From: an uncultured Clostridia bacterium
GTDB lineage: Bacteria; Bacillota; Clostridia; Oscillospirales; Ruminococcaceae
Assembly: GCA_947623585.1 (NCBI GenBank)
Contig: CANQHA010000008.1
Span: 1-64,000 of the forward strand
DNA: 64,000 nucleotides
Direction: 5' to 3'
In this document: piece after piece, positions 46,179 to 55,077 of the stretch
Layout: each line of letters opens with the position of its first letter
Position numbering within the stretch: position 1 is the stretch's first letter
The notes under the pieces: model-generated
What the model was told of the DNA's origin: nothing
The model's database searches: none
Seen by the model: the letters and a program-made list of their open reading frames with translations, nothing else
Program-made: the position numbers and the translations under genes

Positions 46179-46721
46179 TCAGTCAATAAAATCGACAGAA
46201 CCCGTAGCTGTATGATATACTGCTCCGACAGCTTTAGCATCATGAAGTGCATTTGCTGCTATTTCAACGCCTTTTTTAACGTTCAAAAGGCAGGCAGCTT
46301 CGGGGCGTGTTTCGCCTTTTATAGCCTCTTTTATCGCGCTTGTGAGCACGCCGACGTGACCCTCGCATTCGCCGTGAAGTGCCGCTTCAATGGCCCCACA
46401 TCCGTCGTGCCCGAGTATCACAACGAGACGGCAGCCGAGGTGCTCGACCGCGTATTCAAGGCTTCCGAGCTGGGTTTCGGCGATGATGTTGCCGGCGACG
46501 CGAATGACGAACAGCTCGCCGATGCCGCAGCCGAAAATCGCCTCGGGGATCACCCTCGAATCGGAACAGGCGACCACCGCGGCGAATGGGTGCTGCCCGT
46601 TTTTGTACGTATTTTCGCGGATCTGCGCGGAAACGTCGCCTAAAAAAGCGCCGCTCGCGAGATAGTTTTTATTGCCGGTTTTCAGGCGCTCGAGCGCCTC
46701 GGCGGCGGAAAGATTTGTCAT
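46179..46721 (-). CDS. Beta-class carbonic anhydrase
   Basis: 180 aa. Zinc ligands Cys52 and Asp54 in ACSDSRV, His105 and Cys108 in LGHDGCGA; the Asp-Arg dyad is intact. Hydrates CO2 to bicarbonate in the cytoplasm, useful for carboxylating enzymes in CO2-rich gut settings. The ATG follows GAGG by six bases; an in-frame GTG four codons upstream overlaps the site. Stand-alone gene. Confidence 0.95.
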   Translation of the reverse strand: MTNLSAAEALERLKTGNKNYLASGAFLGDVSAQIRENTYKNGQHPFAAVVACSDSRVIPEAIFGCGIGELFVIRVAGNIIAETQLGSLEYAVEHLGCRLVVILGHDGCGAIEAALHGECEGHVGVLTSAIKEAIKGETRPEAACLLNVKKGVEIAANALHDAKAVGAVYHTATGSVDFID

Positions 46722-47503
46722 GCTGCACCTCACTATTTATCAATTTTGTGGCCGCTTATCATGCGGCGCAATGAAGCTGCTTTTTGAACAGCGCCGAAAA
46801 TGGCGAAAGCCCAATTGCAGGCGTAAGCCTTTATGAAGGCGGAATCATTCTGGATAGGTTAAGCCAATATTTAATATGTTATGTTATATAATTGCACTTT
46901 AGAGGGGGTGCTAAAATTATGCGCACTTGCATGGACCGGGTTTGAGGTGAGCGGTGTGCTGAAAGCGCAGCGAGGGGCTTGGATATGGTGCTGCGTTGAA
47001 TTGGAAAGGGTTGGCAAGCGCGTAGAAACTACAAAAATGGCATTGTATCAACGGTTAGCGTGCTATGCTTTGGTGTGGGAAGCTGAAATTATAGCTGCTC
47101 GTGTGATTGAGGCTTTGGGCGGGTGCGCGTTAAAAGAGGTGGGCTCGGAGGAGCGCTACATTAAAATGAAGGCGAGCTGCGGGTTTAAAGAGGTGAGTGG
47201 CGGGGCTCGGAGGGCGCGACGCGCTGAAATGGTGTGAATGACAACGAGCGCAAAACGCTACAATGTAAGAAGTTGTGTCAATACTTAGTGCGTTATGCTT
47301 TGCGCACGAAAGTCAATATAATGTTGTAAGGTCAGCGCTTTTGGTGAGCTGTTGTTTAAAAAGGAGTGATTGGGTAAAAACGGCGGCGGGAGTGGAACAA
47401 AAACTGCGCGGGGGGATAGAACCGCGTGGGGGGGACAAAAGTGCGTAGGGAACAAAAAACGTCGAGTGAAGATATGCATGAGCGGAGTTTATGCCATCCG
47501 TTG
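46722..47503. other. Gene-poor, strand-asymmetric region
   Basis: About 0.8 kb with purine/G-rich plus strand. The reading at 46881-47237 has no ribosome site and repeat-like composition, so I treat it as non-coding. Two related blocks, TTAAAAGAGGTGGGCTCGGAG and TTTAAAGAGGTGAGTGGCGG, lie about 53 bp apart near 47130-47200. Origin unknown. Confidence 0.45.
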
Positions 47504-47700
47504 CACTTTGTCAGTAAGTTTGCGCGTGCTTTTGGGCTATGGCAGTAATTTTATGTTGAATTTTTTGCTTTAACGGTGAGCCGGCGACAGCTTTTGCTTT
47601 TGCGGTGTGTTTATGCCGGATTTTGTGCTTTGGTAGTGAGTTTCACCTGCTTTTACCTTTGACGGCGAGTTGGCGCCGGCTTTCTACTTTGAAGATGAGA
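47504..47700 (+). repeat. Degenerate ~30-bp tandem repeat
   Basis: About six and a half units following the pattern CTTTGNCGGTGAGTT, then GCGCC and GCTTTT, for example starting at CTTTGTCAGTAAG, CTTTAACGGTGAG, CTTTGGTAGTGAG and CTTTGACGGCGAG. No spacers, so not a CRISPR array. Confidence 0.6.
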
Positions 47701-47844
47701 AAAGATCAAATGAAAGAGTATACGCGGTATGCTGTTTATACATGGGCGGGTCGCTGTTTTGAAAGGGGAGCATTTGCGGGGTTGCGGAAAGGGCACCGCG
47801 AAGCTGCTCCCCGAAAACAGCTGTTTTATCAATTATTATGTATG

Positions 47845-49455
47845 TTATTTAGTCTTAAACCTGAAAACGTTCCACGAGAGGGGCTTGAGGTCGGCGGTGA
47901 GAATTCCGCCCGAAAATGACGTCTTTTCGTTCTCTTTCGGGGATATCGCGCTCGGGTTCTCATAGCTGTTCGAGGCGTTCAGATCGTCTGAATACATCTC
48001 TAAATGCTGAACGAAGCTGCTCCCCGAAAATGCGGATAAATCAATTTCAAGCGACTGGGAGTCGGCGGGGCGGCGGTTGATGACGAACACCGAAAGCTCG
48101 CCTTTCTCCTCGTTGAGCGCCGCCGCGCAGTCAACGAACGGCACGCCTTCCTTGGTCGGGTACTGTGAGTTATCGTCAACCATGTAGGCCGGAATGTCGA
48201 AGGTTTCGCACTCGACCGCAGGCTTGAGCGACTCGCCCTGACCGAAATTCATTAACTGTGTGAACGGATAATAGGACGCCGAGCGCCAGACGTGCTCGCG
48301 GTCGGAAGCCGCAAGCGCGCCGAGACCGCCGGTCATGCAGCCGATCTTCACCCTGTCGGCGTGCCGCAAAAACGCAAGCAGCACCGAGGCGCTTCCGAGG
48401 GCGGGTATCATGTCGCCTCGGCGGGGCATCGGGGCTCGGCCGGGATACATATTGTCGGGGTCGTGGCGCACGAATTTGCGGTCGGGGTCGAAAACGTAAT
48501 GGTCGGCGTAGAGATTGTGCGGCCCGCCGCCGAAACGGTACTCTCGGGGGGTGCGAGGCATGGCGCCGTATTCGTCGAAGGAGATCATCATTTTCTTCGG
48601 GCTGCGGCATTTTGCCTGAACATAATCGAGCATCGCACATTCGGCGTTGATGAAGTCTTCGTAGTAGAGCGCTCCGCCCAAAAGCGCGCCTAAATCACCG
48701 GGAGGCGCGGAGTGGTAATGATGCACCGAAAGATAATCGACCGACTCGTAACACTCGGAGACGACGCTGAGATCCCATTCGGGGAAATGAGCCATGAACG
48801 GCGCAGAGGAGCCGCATACCGCGGTCTCTATCGAGCCGTCTACCCATTTTATCGCCTTTGAGATTTCGTTTGCGCGGATACCGTAGCCTTTCGGGTCGCG
48901 TTCCCATGAGCCTATCTGCCAAGGACCGTCCATTTCGTTGCCGAGATACCACATTTTGACGCCGTAGGGAGCTTCATGGCCGTTTTTGCGCCTTAAATCG
49001 CTCCACCATGTTCCGCCCTCGTGATTTGTGTATTCAACGCAGGAAACGGCGTCGTTTATTCCGGCGGTGCCGAGATTGAGCGTATAGAGCGGCTCGGCGC
49101 CGACCTTCTCGGCCCACTGAAGATATTCGTCGTGGCCGACGTCGTTGGGAATGTATTGGTGCCACGCAAGGTCAAGATGGGCTTTTCTTGATTCGAGCGG
49201 CCCTATCGAATCCTGCCAGCGCCAGCCGGAAACGAAGTTTCCTCCCGGAAGCCTTATCGCGGGGATAGGAGTCGAGCGGAGAGCCTCGATGAAATCGCGG
49301 CGAAAACCCTGCTCGTCGGCGGTCGGGTGCTTGGGGTTGTACATCGTGCCGTTCACCATCGTGCCTATCGGCTCGAGAAACGAGCTGTAAAGCCGAGGGG
49401 AGATCTTTCCGATCTTAAACAGCGGGTGAAGAGTGATCTTTGCTTTTGCGGACAT
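47845..49455 (-). CDS. GH51-family alpha-L-arabinofuranosidase, second type
   Basis: 536 aa, no signal peptide. Acid/base Glu174 in WYLGNEMDGPW and nucleophile Glu295 in ISFDEYGAM; RLPGGNFVSGWRWQDSIGP is the family's N-terminal barrel motif. A C-terminal beta domain follows. It is only distantly like the GH51 at 17.2 kb, suggesting a different linkage or oligosaccharide preference. AAGGAGG precedes the ATG. It lies 33 nt behind the GH13 gene, so both come from one transcript. Confidence 0.93.
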   Translation of the reverse strand: MSAKAKITLHPLFKIGKISPRLYSSFLEPIGTMVNGTMYNPKHPTADEQGFRRDFIEALRSTPIPAIRLPGGNFVSGWRWQDSIGPLESRKAHLDLAWHQYIPNDVGHDEYLQWAEKVGAEPLYTLNLGTAGINDAVSCVEYTNHEGGTWWSDLRRKNGHEAPYGVKMWYLGNEMDGPWQIGSWERDPKGYGIRANEISKAIKWVDGSIETAVCGSSAPFMAHFPEWDLSVVSECYESVDYLSVHHYHSAPPGDLGALLGGALYYEDFINAECAMLDYVQAKCRSPKKMMISFDEYGAMPRTPREYRFGGGPHNLYADHYVFDPDRKFVRHDPDNMYPGRAPMPRRGDMIPALGSASVLLAFLRHADRVKIGCMTGGLGALAASDREHVWRSASYYPFTQLMNFGQGESLKPAVECETFDIPAYMVDDNSQYPTKEGVPFVDCAAALNEEKGELSVFVINRRPADSQSLEIDLSAFSGSSFVQHLEMYSDDLNASNSYENPSAISPKENEKTSFSGGILTADLKPLSWNVFRFKTK

Positions 49456-49488
49456 GGTGTGCCTCCTTCATAATATAATGTTCTAAAA

Positions 49489-50802
49489 TCAGCGCTCGGT
49501 TTTCCAGAACTGCGCGCTTAAAGCCGGTAAAACGCTGCCTCCGCCGAAATCATGCTCGACGCCGCTTAAAAGCTCGGTCGCCCTGCCGCATTCAGCGTTG
49601 AAATGAGCGGTGAAATCGCTGTCGTCGGCGTTTATCGCGACAAGTATGCGCTCGGAATCGGTTCGGCGCTCGAAAATGCACTGCTTGTTTGTGAGAAGTA
49701 TCGAGCGGAACGAGCCGTAGTTGAGGGCGGGAGAGCTTTTTTTGATCTCCGAAAGGCGGGAAATGAAGTCGCAAAGAGAGTTCCACTCGGGAGCCTCAAA
49801 GCAGGGCCGGAGCGCGTGGTCGCCGCTTCGCTTCTCACCTAAAGCACCCCACTCGCTGCCGTAATATACGCAGGGAATGCCAGGCATTCCGAATTCGAGA
49901 GCATAGATGAGCGGGAGGTGTCTTTTGTCGCTTAAAATGCTCGCGACGCGCGTTACATCGTGGTTATCGACAAAGCTGAGCATATGCTTGCCTTTGTAAA
50001 GAGTCCAGTTCTCGGGGCCGAATTGGCGCATGAGAGAATGGTTTATCTCAAAGAGATTCATGCTGTTGAAGCTGCTGTAAAGCCCCTTGTAACATTCGTA
50101 ATTCGTCGCCGAGTGGAGCATTGAATCGTTGACGAGACGGTTATAGTCGCCGTGGAGCATTTCGCCGAGAAGGAAGAAATCGGGCTTTAACGAATCGGTG
50201 AAGCCGCGAAGACGCCGGATAAAATTCTCGTCGAGGCTGTATGCAACGTCGAGCCGAAGACCGTCGATGTCAAACCTTTCGACCCAGAAGCGAACGCTTT
50301 CCAAGAGGTAATTTATGACCTCCTCGCAGCGAAGATTCAGCTTTACAAGGTCATAACAGCCCTCCCAGCCCTCGTACCAGAGACCGTCGTTATAGCAGGA
50401 ATTTCCGCCGAGGTCGATTCGGTTGAACCAGCCGAGATAGGGCGAACGCTCGCGGTTTTTAAGAACGTCCAGAAAGGGCGGGAAGCCTCGCCCGACATGA
50501 TTGAAAACGCCGTCGAGAACGACCTTTATGCCGTTTCGGTGAAGCTCGGAGCAGACGCGGGAAAAATCTTCCTCGGTGCCGAGGCGAACGTCGATCTTTC
50601 GGTAGTCGCGGGTGTTGTAGCCGTGAGTGTCGGATTCGAAGACCGGAGAAAAATATACCGCGTTTACGCCGAGACGCTTTAAATGAGGGATCCAGTCGAG
50701 GACCTTTAAAATTCGGCTCGACAAAACGCCGTCGTTTTCAAACGGCGCGCCGCAAAAGCCGAGAGGATATATCTGATAGAATACGCTTTCATATGCCCAC
50801 AT
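49489..50802 (-). CDS. GH13 alpha-amylase-family glycosidase (maltodextrin glycosidase-like)
   Basis: 437 aa, cytoplasmic. Barrel with nucleophile Asp185 (GLRLDVA), acid/base Glu214 (LLGEMLHG) and Asp282 (FVDNHD); region I reads DGVFNH. It resembles the catalytic part of cyclomaltodextrinase/neopullulanase-type enzymes but lacks their N-terminal CBM34 domain. It probably trims imported malto-oligosaccharides. First gene of a two-gene unit with GH51, an unusual pairing of starch- and arabinan-type activities. GGAGC-type ribosome site. Confidence 0.9.
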   Translation of the reverse strand: MWAYESVFYQIYPLGFCGAPFENDGVLSSRILKVLDWIPHLKRLGVNAVYFSPVFESDTHGYNTRDYRKIDVRLGTEEDFSRVCSELHRNGIKVVLDGVFNHVGRGFPPFLDVLKNRERSPYLGWFNRIDLGGNSCYNDGLWYEGWEGCYDLVKLNLRCEEVINYLLESVRFWVERFDIDGLRLDVAYSLDENFIRRLRGFTDSLKPDFFLLGEMLHGDYNRLVNDSMLHSATNYECYKGLYSSFNSMNLFEINHSLMRQFGPENWTLYKGKHMLSFVDNHDVTRVASILSDKRHLPLIYALEFGMPGIPCVYYGSEWGALGEKRSGDHALRPCFEAPEWNSLCDFISRLSEIKKSSPALNYGSFRSILLTNKQCIFERRTDSERILVAINADDSDFTAHFNAECGRATELLSGVEHDFGGGSVLPALSAQFWKTER

Positions 50803-50836
50803 CGCGATGCTCCTTTTAAAATGATCTGCAAGTTTT

Positions 50837-50864
50837 ATTATAGCTTTTTTCGCCGAAAAGTCAA
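50837..50864 (-). promoter_or_regulatory. Promoter of GH13-GH51
   Basis: Minus strand: TTGACT (50864-50859), 16-nt spacer, TATAAT (50842-50837). Confidence 0.75.
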
Positions 50865-51073
50865 CTGCGCCGAAAAATCACGCTTTTTGACCTTTTTGAG
50901 CGCAAAATTTAAGGACTGCGGACGGTTTTTTTGACAAACCGAGCGAAAAGGCGTGCAACATTTTAAAAAACCGCGGAAATTTCTTTGAGAAGATTTTTCG
51001 CAAAAATCGGCAAATTGATGAAATGCGCCGGATATTCGCCGAAAGGGTCGGCAAAATTTATTAAAAACGCCGA

Positions 51074-51103
51074 TTGACAAAGGCTTTAAATCAGTGATAT
51101 AAT
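51074..51103 (+). promoter_or_regulatory. Promoter of the T-box operon
   Basis: TTGACA, 18-nt spacer, TATAAT. The T-box leader begins just downstream. Confidence 0.78.
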
Positions 51104-51109
51104 AGCCGA

Positions 51110-51386
51110 TAACAAAAGCTGTGACGAAGACGGAACGCCTTGCAGCGCGTTTTTCAGAGAGTCGGCGGGGATGCGAGCCGATAAACGCTTAGGCAGTTCA
51201 TATCACTTCCGAGCTGAAAGCCCGAGCCCCTTTTTGAAGGATGTAGACGCTTTCCGCGACTGCGCGTTATAGCAGAAGGCTTAAATCAAACGAGCCGGAG
51301 AGGCGGAATTTTCCGCAAGTTGAGTGGTACCGCGGGTATATAACGTTTGTTGTAACTCGTCTCAAGTTTTTTGAGACGGGTTTTTC
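51110..51386 (+). ncRNA. T-box leader, specifier read as ATC (isoleucine)
   Basis: Stem I shows the AGAGAGTCGG / CCGATAA distal part (51155-51184), and GGAA pairs with TTCC at its base. The specifier side reads ATC (51202-51204) followed by ACTTCCGAGC, the usual register. The T-box bulge segment is TGAGTGGTACCGCGGG (around 51321-51336), and a 10-bp terminator (51356-51380) followed by T5 closes it. Charged tRNA would favour termination. Recognition as a T-box is firm; the Ile reading is by eye. Confidence 0.9.
51356..51386 (+). terminator. T-box-controlled terminator
   Basis: CTCGTCTCAA / TTGAGACGGG with a 5-nt loop and T5, competing with the antiterminator that contains the T-box sequence. 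Confidence 0.85.
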
Positions 51387-51416
51387 ATTTTTTATAACTT
51401 TTAAAGGAGAGATTTT

Positions 51417-53693
51417 ATGAGCACAAACACTGCCACGACTTCGCTTTTTGAGGTGGCGGAGCGAATCAGGGAGATGCGCGAGATCATGGGCTGGAGCACC
51501 GCCGAAATGGCCGAGAAGACGGAGGTGACCGAGGAGGAGTATCTTGAATACGAATCGGCAAAGGCCGACCTACCCTTTACCTTTATCCACAAGTGCGCCC
51601 TCGCTTTCGAGATCGACCTTACCGACCTTTTGGAGGGCCGCAGCGCCGCGAGACTTTCGAGCTATACCCTCACGAGAAAGGGCCAGGGTCAGGTGACGGC
51701 GAGAGAACAGGGCATCGACATCGCTAACCTTGCGCCGAAGTTCCGCGACAAGATCGCTGAGCCGTACTGGGTCAAGTACGAATACAGCGAGGCGCAGCAG
51801 AATATGCCGATTCACCTGACAAAGCACAGCGGTCAGGAATTCGACCTCATCATCTCGGGAAGCCTTAAGGTTCAGGTGGGAAGCCACATTGAGGTGCTTA
51901 ACGAGGGCGACAGCATTTATTATAACTCATCGACCCCTCACGGAATGATTGCCGTTGACGGAAAGGACTGCGTTTTCGTCGCGGTGGTGCTGCCCGGAGA
52001 GGATACGACCGAGGAAACCGTCAGAACGTCGGTCATTCAGGCTAACAGACCGCAGAAGGAAACCCTTTTGTGCGAGAGGTTCGTCGATACCGTCGAGGAC
52101 GAGAACGGCAAGCTGAAAAGCATCAAGTTCAAAAACACCGAGAGCTTTAACTTCGGGTTCGACTGCGTTGACGCCATAGCGGATAAATACCCCGAAAAGC
52201 TCGCGATGGTTCACCTTGACAAGCATAAGGTCGAGCGCAGATTTACCTTTAAGGACATCAAGAGGGCCTCGAATCAGACAGCGAATTACTTCCGCTCGCT
52301 CGGAATAAAACGCGGCGACAAGGTAATGCTCGTTCTGAAAAGACATTATCAGTTCTGGTTCGCGATGACGGCGCTTCACAAGCTGGGAGCGGTCGCTATT
52401 CCCGCTACGAATCAGCTTAAAGAACACGATTTTATTTACAGGTTCGACCGCGCCGGGGTCTCGGCTATTCTTTGCACCGCCGACGGAGACGTTGCGGAAA
52501 TCGCCGAGAGGGCCGCGGCTCAGTGCCCGAGCGTTAAGACGAAGATTCTCGTCGGAGGCGTGAGAGAGGGCTGGAGAGACTTCGATAACGAATATCCGCT
52601 TTTCACCGGAAAGTTTGAAAGACCCGAGGATTGCTCGGCGGGAAGCGATATGGCGCTGATGTTCTTTACTTCCGGCACCACCGGCAACCCGAAAATGGCA
52701 GCCCACGCGCACACCTATGCCCTCGGTCACTTCGTTACCGCGAAATATTGGCACTGCTGCGAAAGAGACGGTCTGCACCTGACTATCTCGGACACCGGCT
52801 GGGGCAAATCGCTTTGGGGCAAGCTGTACGGTCAGTGGCTCTGCGAGGGCGCGGTGTTCGTCTATGACTTCGATAAGTTCGACGCCTCGGATATTCTGCC
52901 TCTCTTCAAAGAATATAACATCACGACCTTCTGCGCGCCGCCGACTATGCTGAGAATGATGATAAAAGAGGACCTTTCGGGATACGACCTTTCGTCGATA
53001 CACCATATGACCACCGCAGGCGAGGCGCTTAACCCCGAGGTCGCGAAGCAGTTTAAGCAGGCGACCGGACTTGAGATAATGGAGGGCTTCGGTCAGACCG
53101 AGACCACACTCGTTATCGGAAACCTTTACGGCGACGTGCCGAAATACGGCTCGATGGGCAAGGCTTCGCCGCAGTATGACATCGACATTTTGGACCCCGA
53201 CGGAAATCCCTGCGCAAACGGCGAGGTCGGCGAGATAGTCATCAAGACCTCGGACGAGGTGCCGGTGGGACTTTATAAGGAATATTACCTCGACGATAAG
53301 CTGACGCTTGAAGCGTGGCACGACGGATATTATCATACCGGCGACACCGCCTGGAGAGACGAGGACGGATATTTCTGGTATGTTTCGAGAATAGACGACG
53401 TTATCAAGTCGTCGGGTTACAGAATAGGCCCGTTCGAGATCGAAAGCGTTATCATGGAGCTTCCATATGTTTTGGAGTGCGGCGTTTCGGCAGTGCCCGA
53501 CGAGGTTAGAGGGCAGATAGTCAAGGCGAGCATTGTTCTCACCAAAGGCACAGTCGGCACCGACGAGCTTAAAAAGGAAATCCAGAATTACGTCAAGAGC
53601 CATACCGCGCCTTATAAATATCCGCGCGTGATAGCTTTCAGAGACGAGCTTCCGAAGACGATAAGCGGAAAGATTCAGAGAAATAAGCTGTGA
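51417..53693 (+). CDS. AMP-forming acyl-CoA synthetase fused to an XRE-cupin N terminus
   Basis: 758 aa. Helix-turn-helix (about 10-73: IREMREIMGWSTAEMAEKT), cupin (about 125-190: HSGQEFDLIISGSLKVQVG, HGMIAV), then an ANL ligase with P-loop FTSGTTGNPK, GFGQTE, KSSGYRIGPFE and catalytic Lys752 in TISGKIQR. The ligase part is closest to the medium-chain/branched acyl-CoA synthetases. XRE-cupin is normally a regulator, so this may sense its own substrate. First gene under the Ile-type T-box, followed by korDABC; branched short-chain acids such as 2-methylbutyrate or isobutyrate are the likely substrates (inference). Confidence 0.88.
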   Translation: MSTNTATTSLFEVAERIREMREIMGWSTAEMAEKTEVTEEEYLEYESAKADLPFTFIHKCALAFEIDLTDLLEGRSAARLSSYTLTRKGQGQVTAREQGIDIANLAPKFRDKIAEPYWVKYEYSEAQQNMPIHLTKHSGQEFDLIISGSLKVQVGSHIEVLNEGDSIYYNSSTPHGMIAVDGKDCVFVAVVLPGEDTTEETVRTSVIQANRPQKETLLCERFVDTVEDENGKLKSIKFKNTESFNFGFDCVDAIADKYPEKLAMVHLDKHKVERRFTFKDIKRASNQTANYFRSLGIKRGDKVMLVLKRHYQFWFAMTALHKLGAVAIPATNQLKEHDFIYRFDRAGVSAILCTADGDVAEIAERAAAQCPSVKTKILVGGVREGWRDFDNEYPLFTGKFERPEDCSAGSDMALMFFTSGTTGNPKMAAHAHTYALGHFVTAKYWHCCERDGLHLTISDTGWGKSLWGKLYGQWLCEGAVFVYDFDKFDASDILPLFKEYNITTFCAPPTMLRMMIKEDLSGYDLSSIHHMTTAGEALNPEVAKQFKQATGLEIMEGFGQTETTLVIGNLYGDVPKYGSMGKASPQYDIDILDPDGNPCANGEVGEIVIKTSDEVPVGLYKEYYLDDKLTLEAWHDGYYHTGDTAWRDEDGYFWYVSRIDDVIKSSGYRIGPFEIESVIMELPYVLECGVSAVPDEVRGQIVKASIVLTKGTVGTDELKKEIQNYVKSHTAPYKYPRVIAFRDELPKTISGKIQRNKL

Positions 53694-54181
53694 TGAACGT
53701 CATACTCAGATACGCCTGCTCCGAGGACGCCGAGGCGGTCGGAAGGCTTCACTACACCTGCTGGCAGGAGACCTACCGAGGTCTTCTGCCCGACGGCTAT
53801 CTTGACAAAATGAGCCCCGAAAAGAGCGCGAAGATATTTCGCTCGACCGGCTGCCGCAACCTCATCGTCGCGGTATGCGGCGGCGAGATCGTAGGCGAAT
53901 GCGGCTTCGGCGCCTCGCGCGACGAAGATCTTGAAAACTGCGGCGAGATACAGGGGATATATGTCCTGAAAAAATATCAGCGCCAAGGGATCGGCAGAAG
54001 GCTGATGTCGCTTTCTCTTGACAGGTTAAAATCCTACGGGTATACTAAGGCGTGTCTTTGGGTGCTTAAAAGCAACGAAAATGCCAAGGAATTTTACCGT
54101 TCGGCAGGATTTTCGCCAGACGGCGCAGAAAAGGCGGTTCCGTTCAACGAGATAAGATATATAACCGATATCGAGAGGTGA
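53693..54181 (+). CDS. GNAT-family N-acetyltransferase
   Basis: 162 aa. The acetyl-CoA site is visible as IYVLKKYQRQGIGRRLM and ends with the family's NENAKEFYRSAGF. Its ATG overlaps the ligase stop (TGATG), so the two are translationally coupled. Substrate unknown. A protein-lysine acetyltransferase controlling the ligase is a tempting idea, since many AMP-forming acyl-CoA synthetases are regulated that way, but nothing in the sequence proves it. Confidence 0.88.
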   Translation: MNVILRYACSEDAEAVGRLHYTCWQETYRGLLPDGYLDKMSPEKSAKIFRSTGCRNLIVAVCGGEIVGECGFGASRDEDLENCGEIQGIYVLKKYQRQGIGRRLMSLSLDRLKSYGYTKACLWVLKSNENAKEFYRSAGFSPDGAEKAVPFNEIRYITDIER

Positions 54182-54183
54182 AT

Positions 54184-54840
54184 ATGCACAGGGTAACTCT
54201 TTTCGCCGGGCATTACGGCTCGGGCAAGACGAATCTTGCGGTAAACTTTGCGCTTAAACTTAAAAACGAGGGGAAGCGCGTGGTAATCGCCGACCTCGAT
54301 ATCGTAAACCCGTATTTTCGCACAAAGGATTCCGCGGAGCTGCTCGAAAAAAACGGAGTCGAGGTGGTTTCGCCCGAATTCGCTAACTCTAACGTCGATC
54401 TGCCCGCGCTGCCCTCGCAGCTTTACGGGGTGGTCCAGAACAGAGAACGGTATGCCGTGCTCGACATCGGCGGAGACGACAGGGGAGCTTACGCGCTCGG
54501 AAGATTTGCGCCGTATATTTTGGAGGAAAACGACTTCGAGATGATATTCGTAGCAAACTTTCGCCGCCCGCTGACCCTTAGCCCCGAGGACGCGCTCGAG
54601 GTCATGAAAGAGATAGAAGCCGCGGGAGGAATCCCTTTTACCGGAATCGTGAACAACACTAACCTCGGAAAGCTGACCGAGCCCGAAACGGTGCTCGAGG
54701 GGCTTGAGCTATCAAAAAAACTGGCGAAGCTGTGCGGACTGCCGGTTTTGTACAGCTCGGCCGAGAGAAGCGTTGCGGAAAAAATCAACAGCGACGGGAT
54801 ATTCCCGATAGATCTGCAAAGGAAAATTTTTGACTTATAA
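54184..54840 (+). CDS. P-loop ATPase of the MinD/ParA (SIMIBI) type
   Basis: 218 aa. Deviant-type Walker A near the N terminus (FAGHYGSGKTNLAVNFA), ADLDIVNPYFRTKD, and VLDIGGDDRG. This family includes maturation and cofactor-loading ATPases as well as partition proteins. Encoded between an acyl-CoA ligase and the Kor subunits, it could help assemble or activate the iron-sulfur oxidoreductase, but that is context only. The start is the ATG after GAGAGG; a GTG two codons earlier is possible. korD follows after 15 nt. Confidence 0.72.
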   Translation: MHRVTLFAGHYGSGKTNLAVNFALKLKNEGKRVVIADLDIVNPYFRTKDSAELLEKNGVEVVSPEFANSNVDLPALPSQLYGVVQNRERYAVLDIGGDDRGAYALGRFAPYILEENDFEMIFVANFRRPLTLSPEDALEVMKEIEAAGGIPFTGIVNNTNLGKLTEPETVLEGLELSKKLAKLCGLPVLYSSAERSVAEKINSDGIFPIDLQRKIFDL

Positions 54841-54855
54841 CGGAGGTAGTTTTTA

Positions 54856-55065
54856 ATGGCAAAGGTTACTTTTGAAACGGATATCTGCAAAGGGTGCGGA
54901 CTGTGCGTGAACGCCTGCCCCAGAGGGATAATCGCCATTGCCAAAGACAAGATCAACAAAAAAGGTCATTCGCCCGCGGAGATAACCGATCAGTCGAAGT
55001 GCATCGGCTGCGCCTGCTGCGCGATCATGTGCCCCGACTGCGTTATTACCGTCGAGAAGGACTGA
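54856..55065 (+). CDS. korD: 2-oxoacid:ferredoxin oxidoreductase, delta (ferredoxin) subunit
   Basis: 69 aa, two [4Fe-4S] motifs: Cys11/14/17 with Cys21, and Cys49/52/55 with Cys59. Relays electrons between the TPP site of KorAB and external ferredoxin. It begins the korDABC set; spacing to korA is 12 nt. CGGAGG ribosome site. Confidence 0.92.
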   Translation: MAKVTFETDICKGCGLCVNACPRGIIAIAKDKINKKGHSPAEITDQSKCIGCACCAIMCPDCVITVEKD

Positions 55066-55077
55066 GGAGGAGATTTT

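Noticed and set aside
46881-47237. 118-aa reading frame in the repeat-rich region
   Set aside because: No ribosome binding site, composition follows the local repeats, and no family features.
47504-47700. Tandem 30-bp units as a CRISPR array
   Set aside because: Units are degenerate and abut directly with no unique spacers; no cas gene is nearby.
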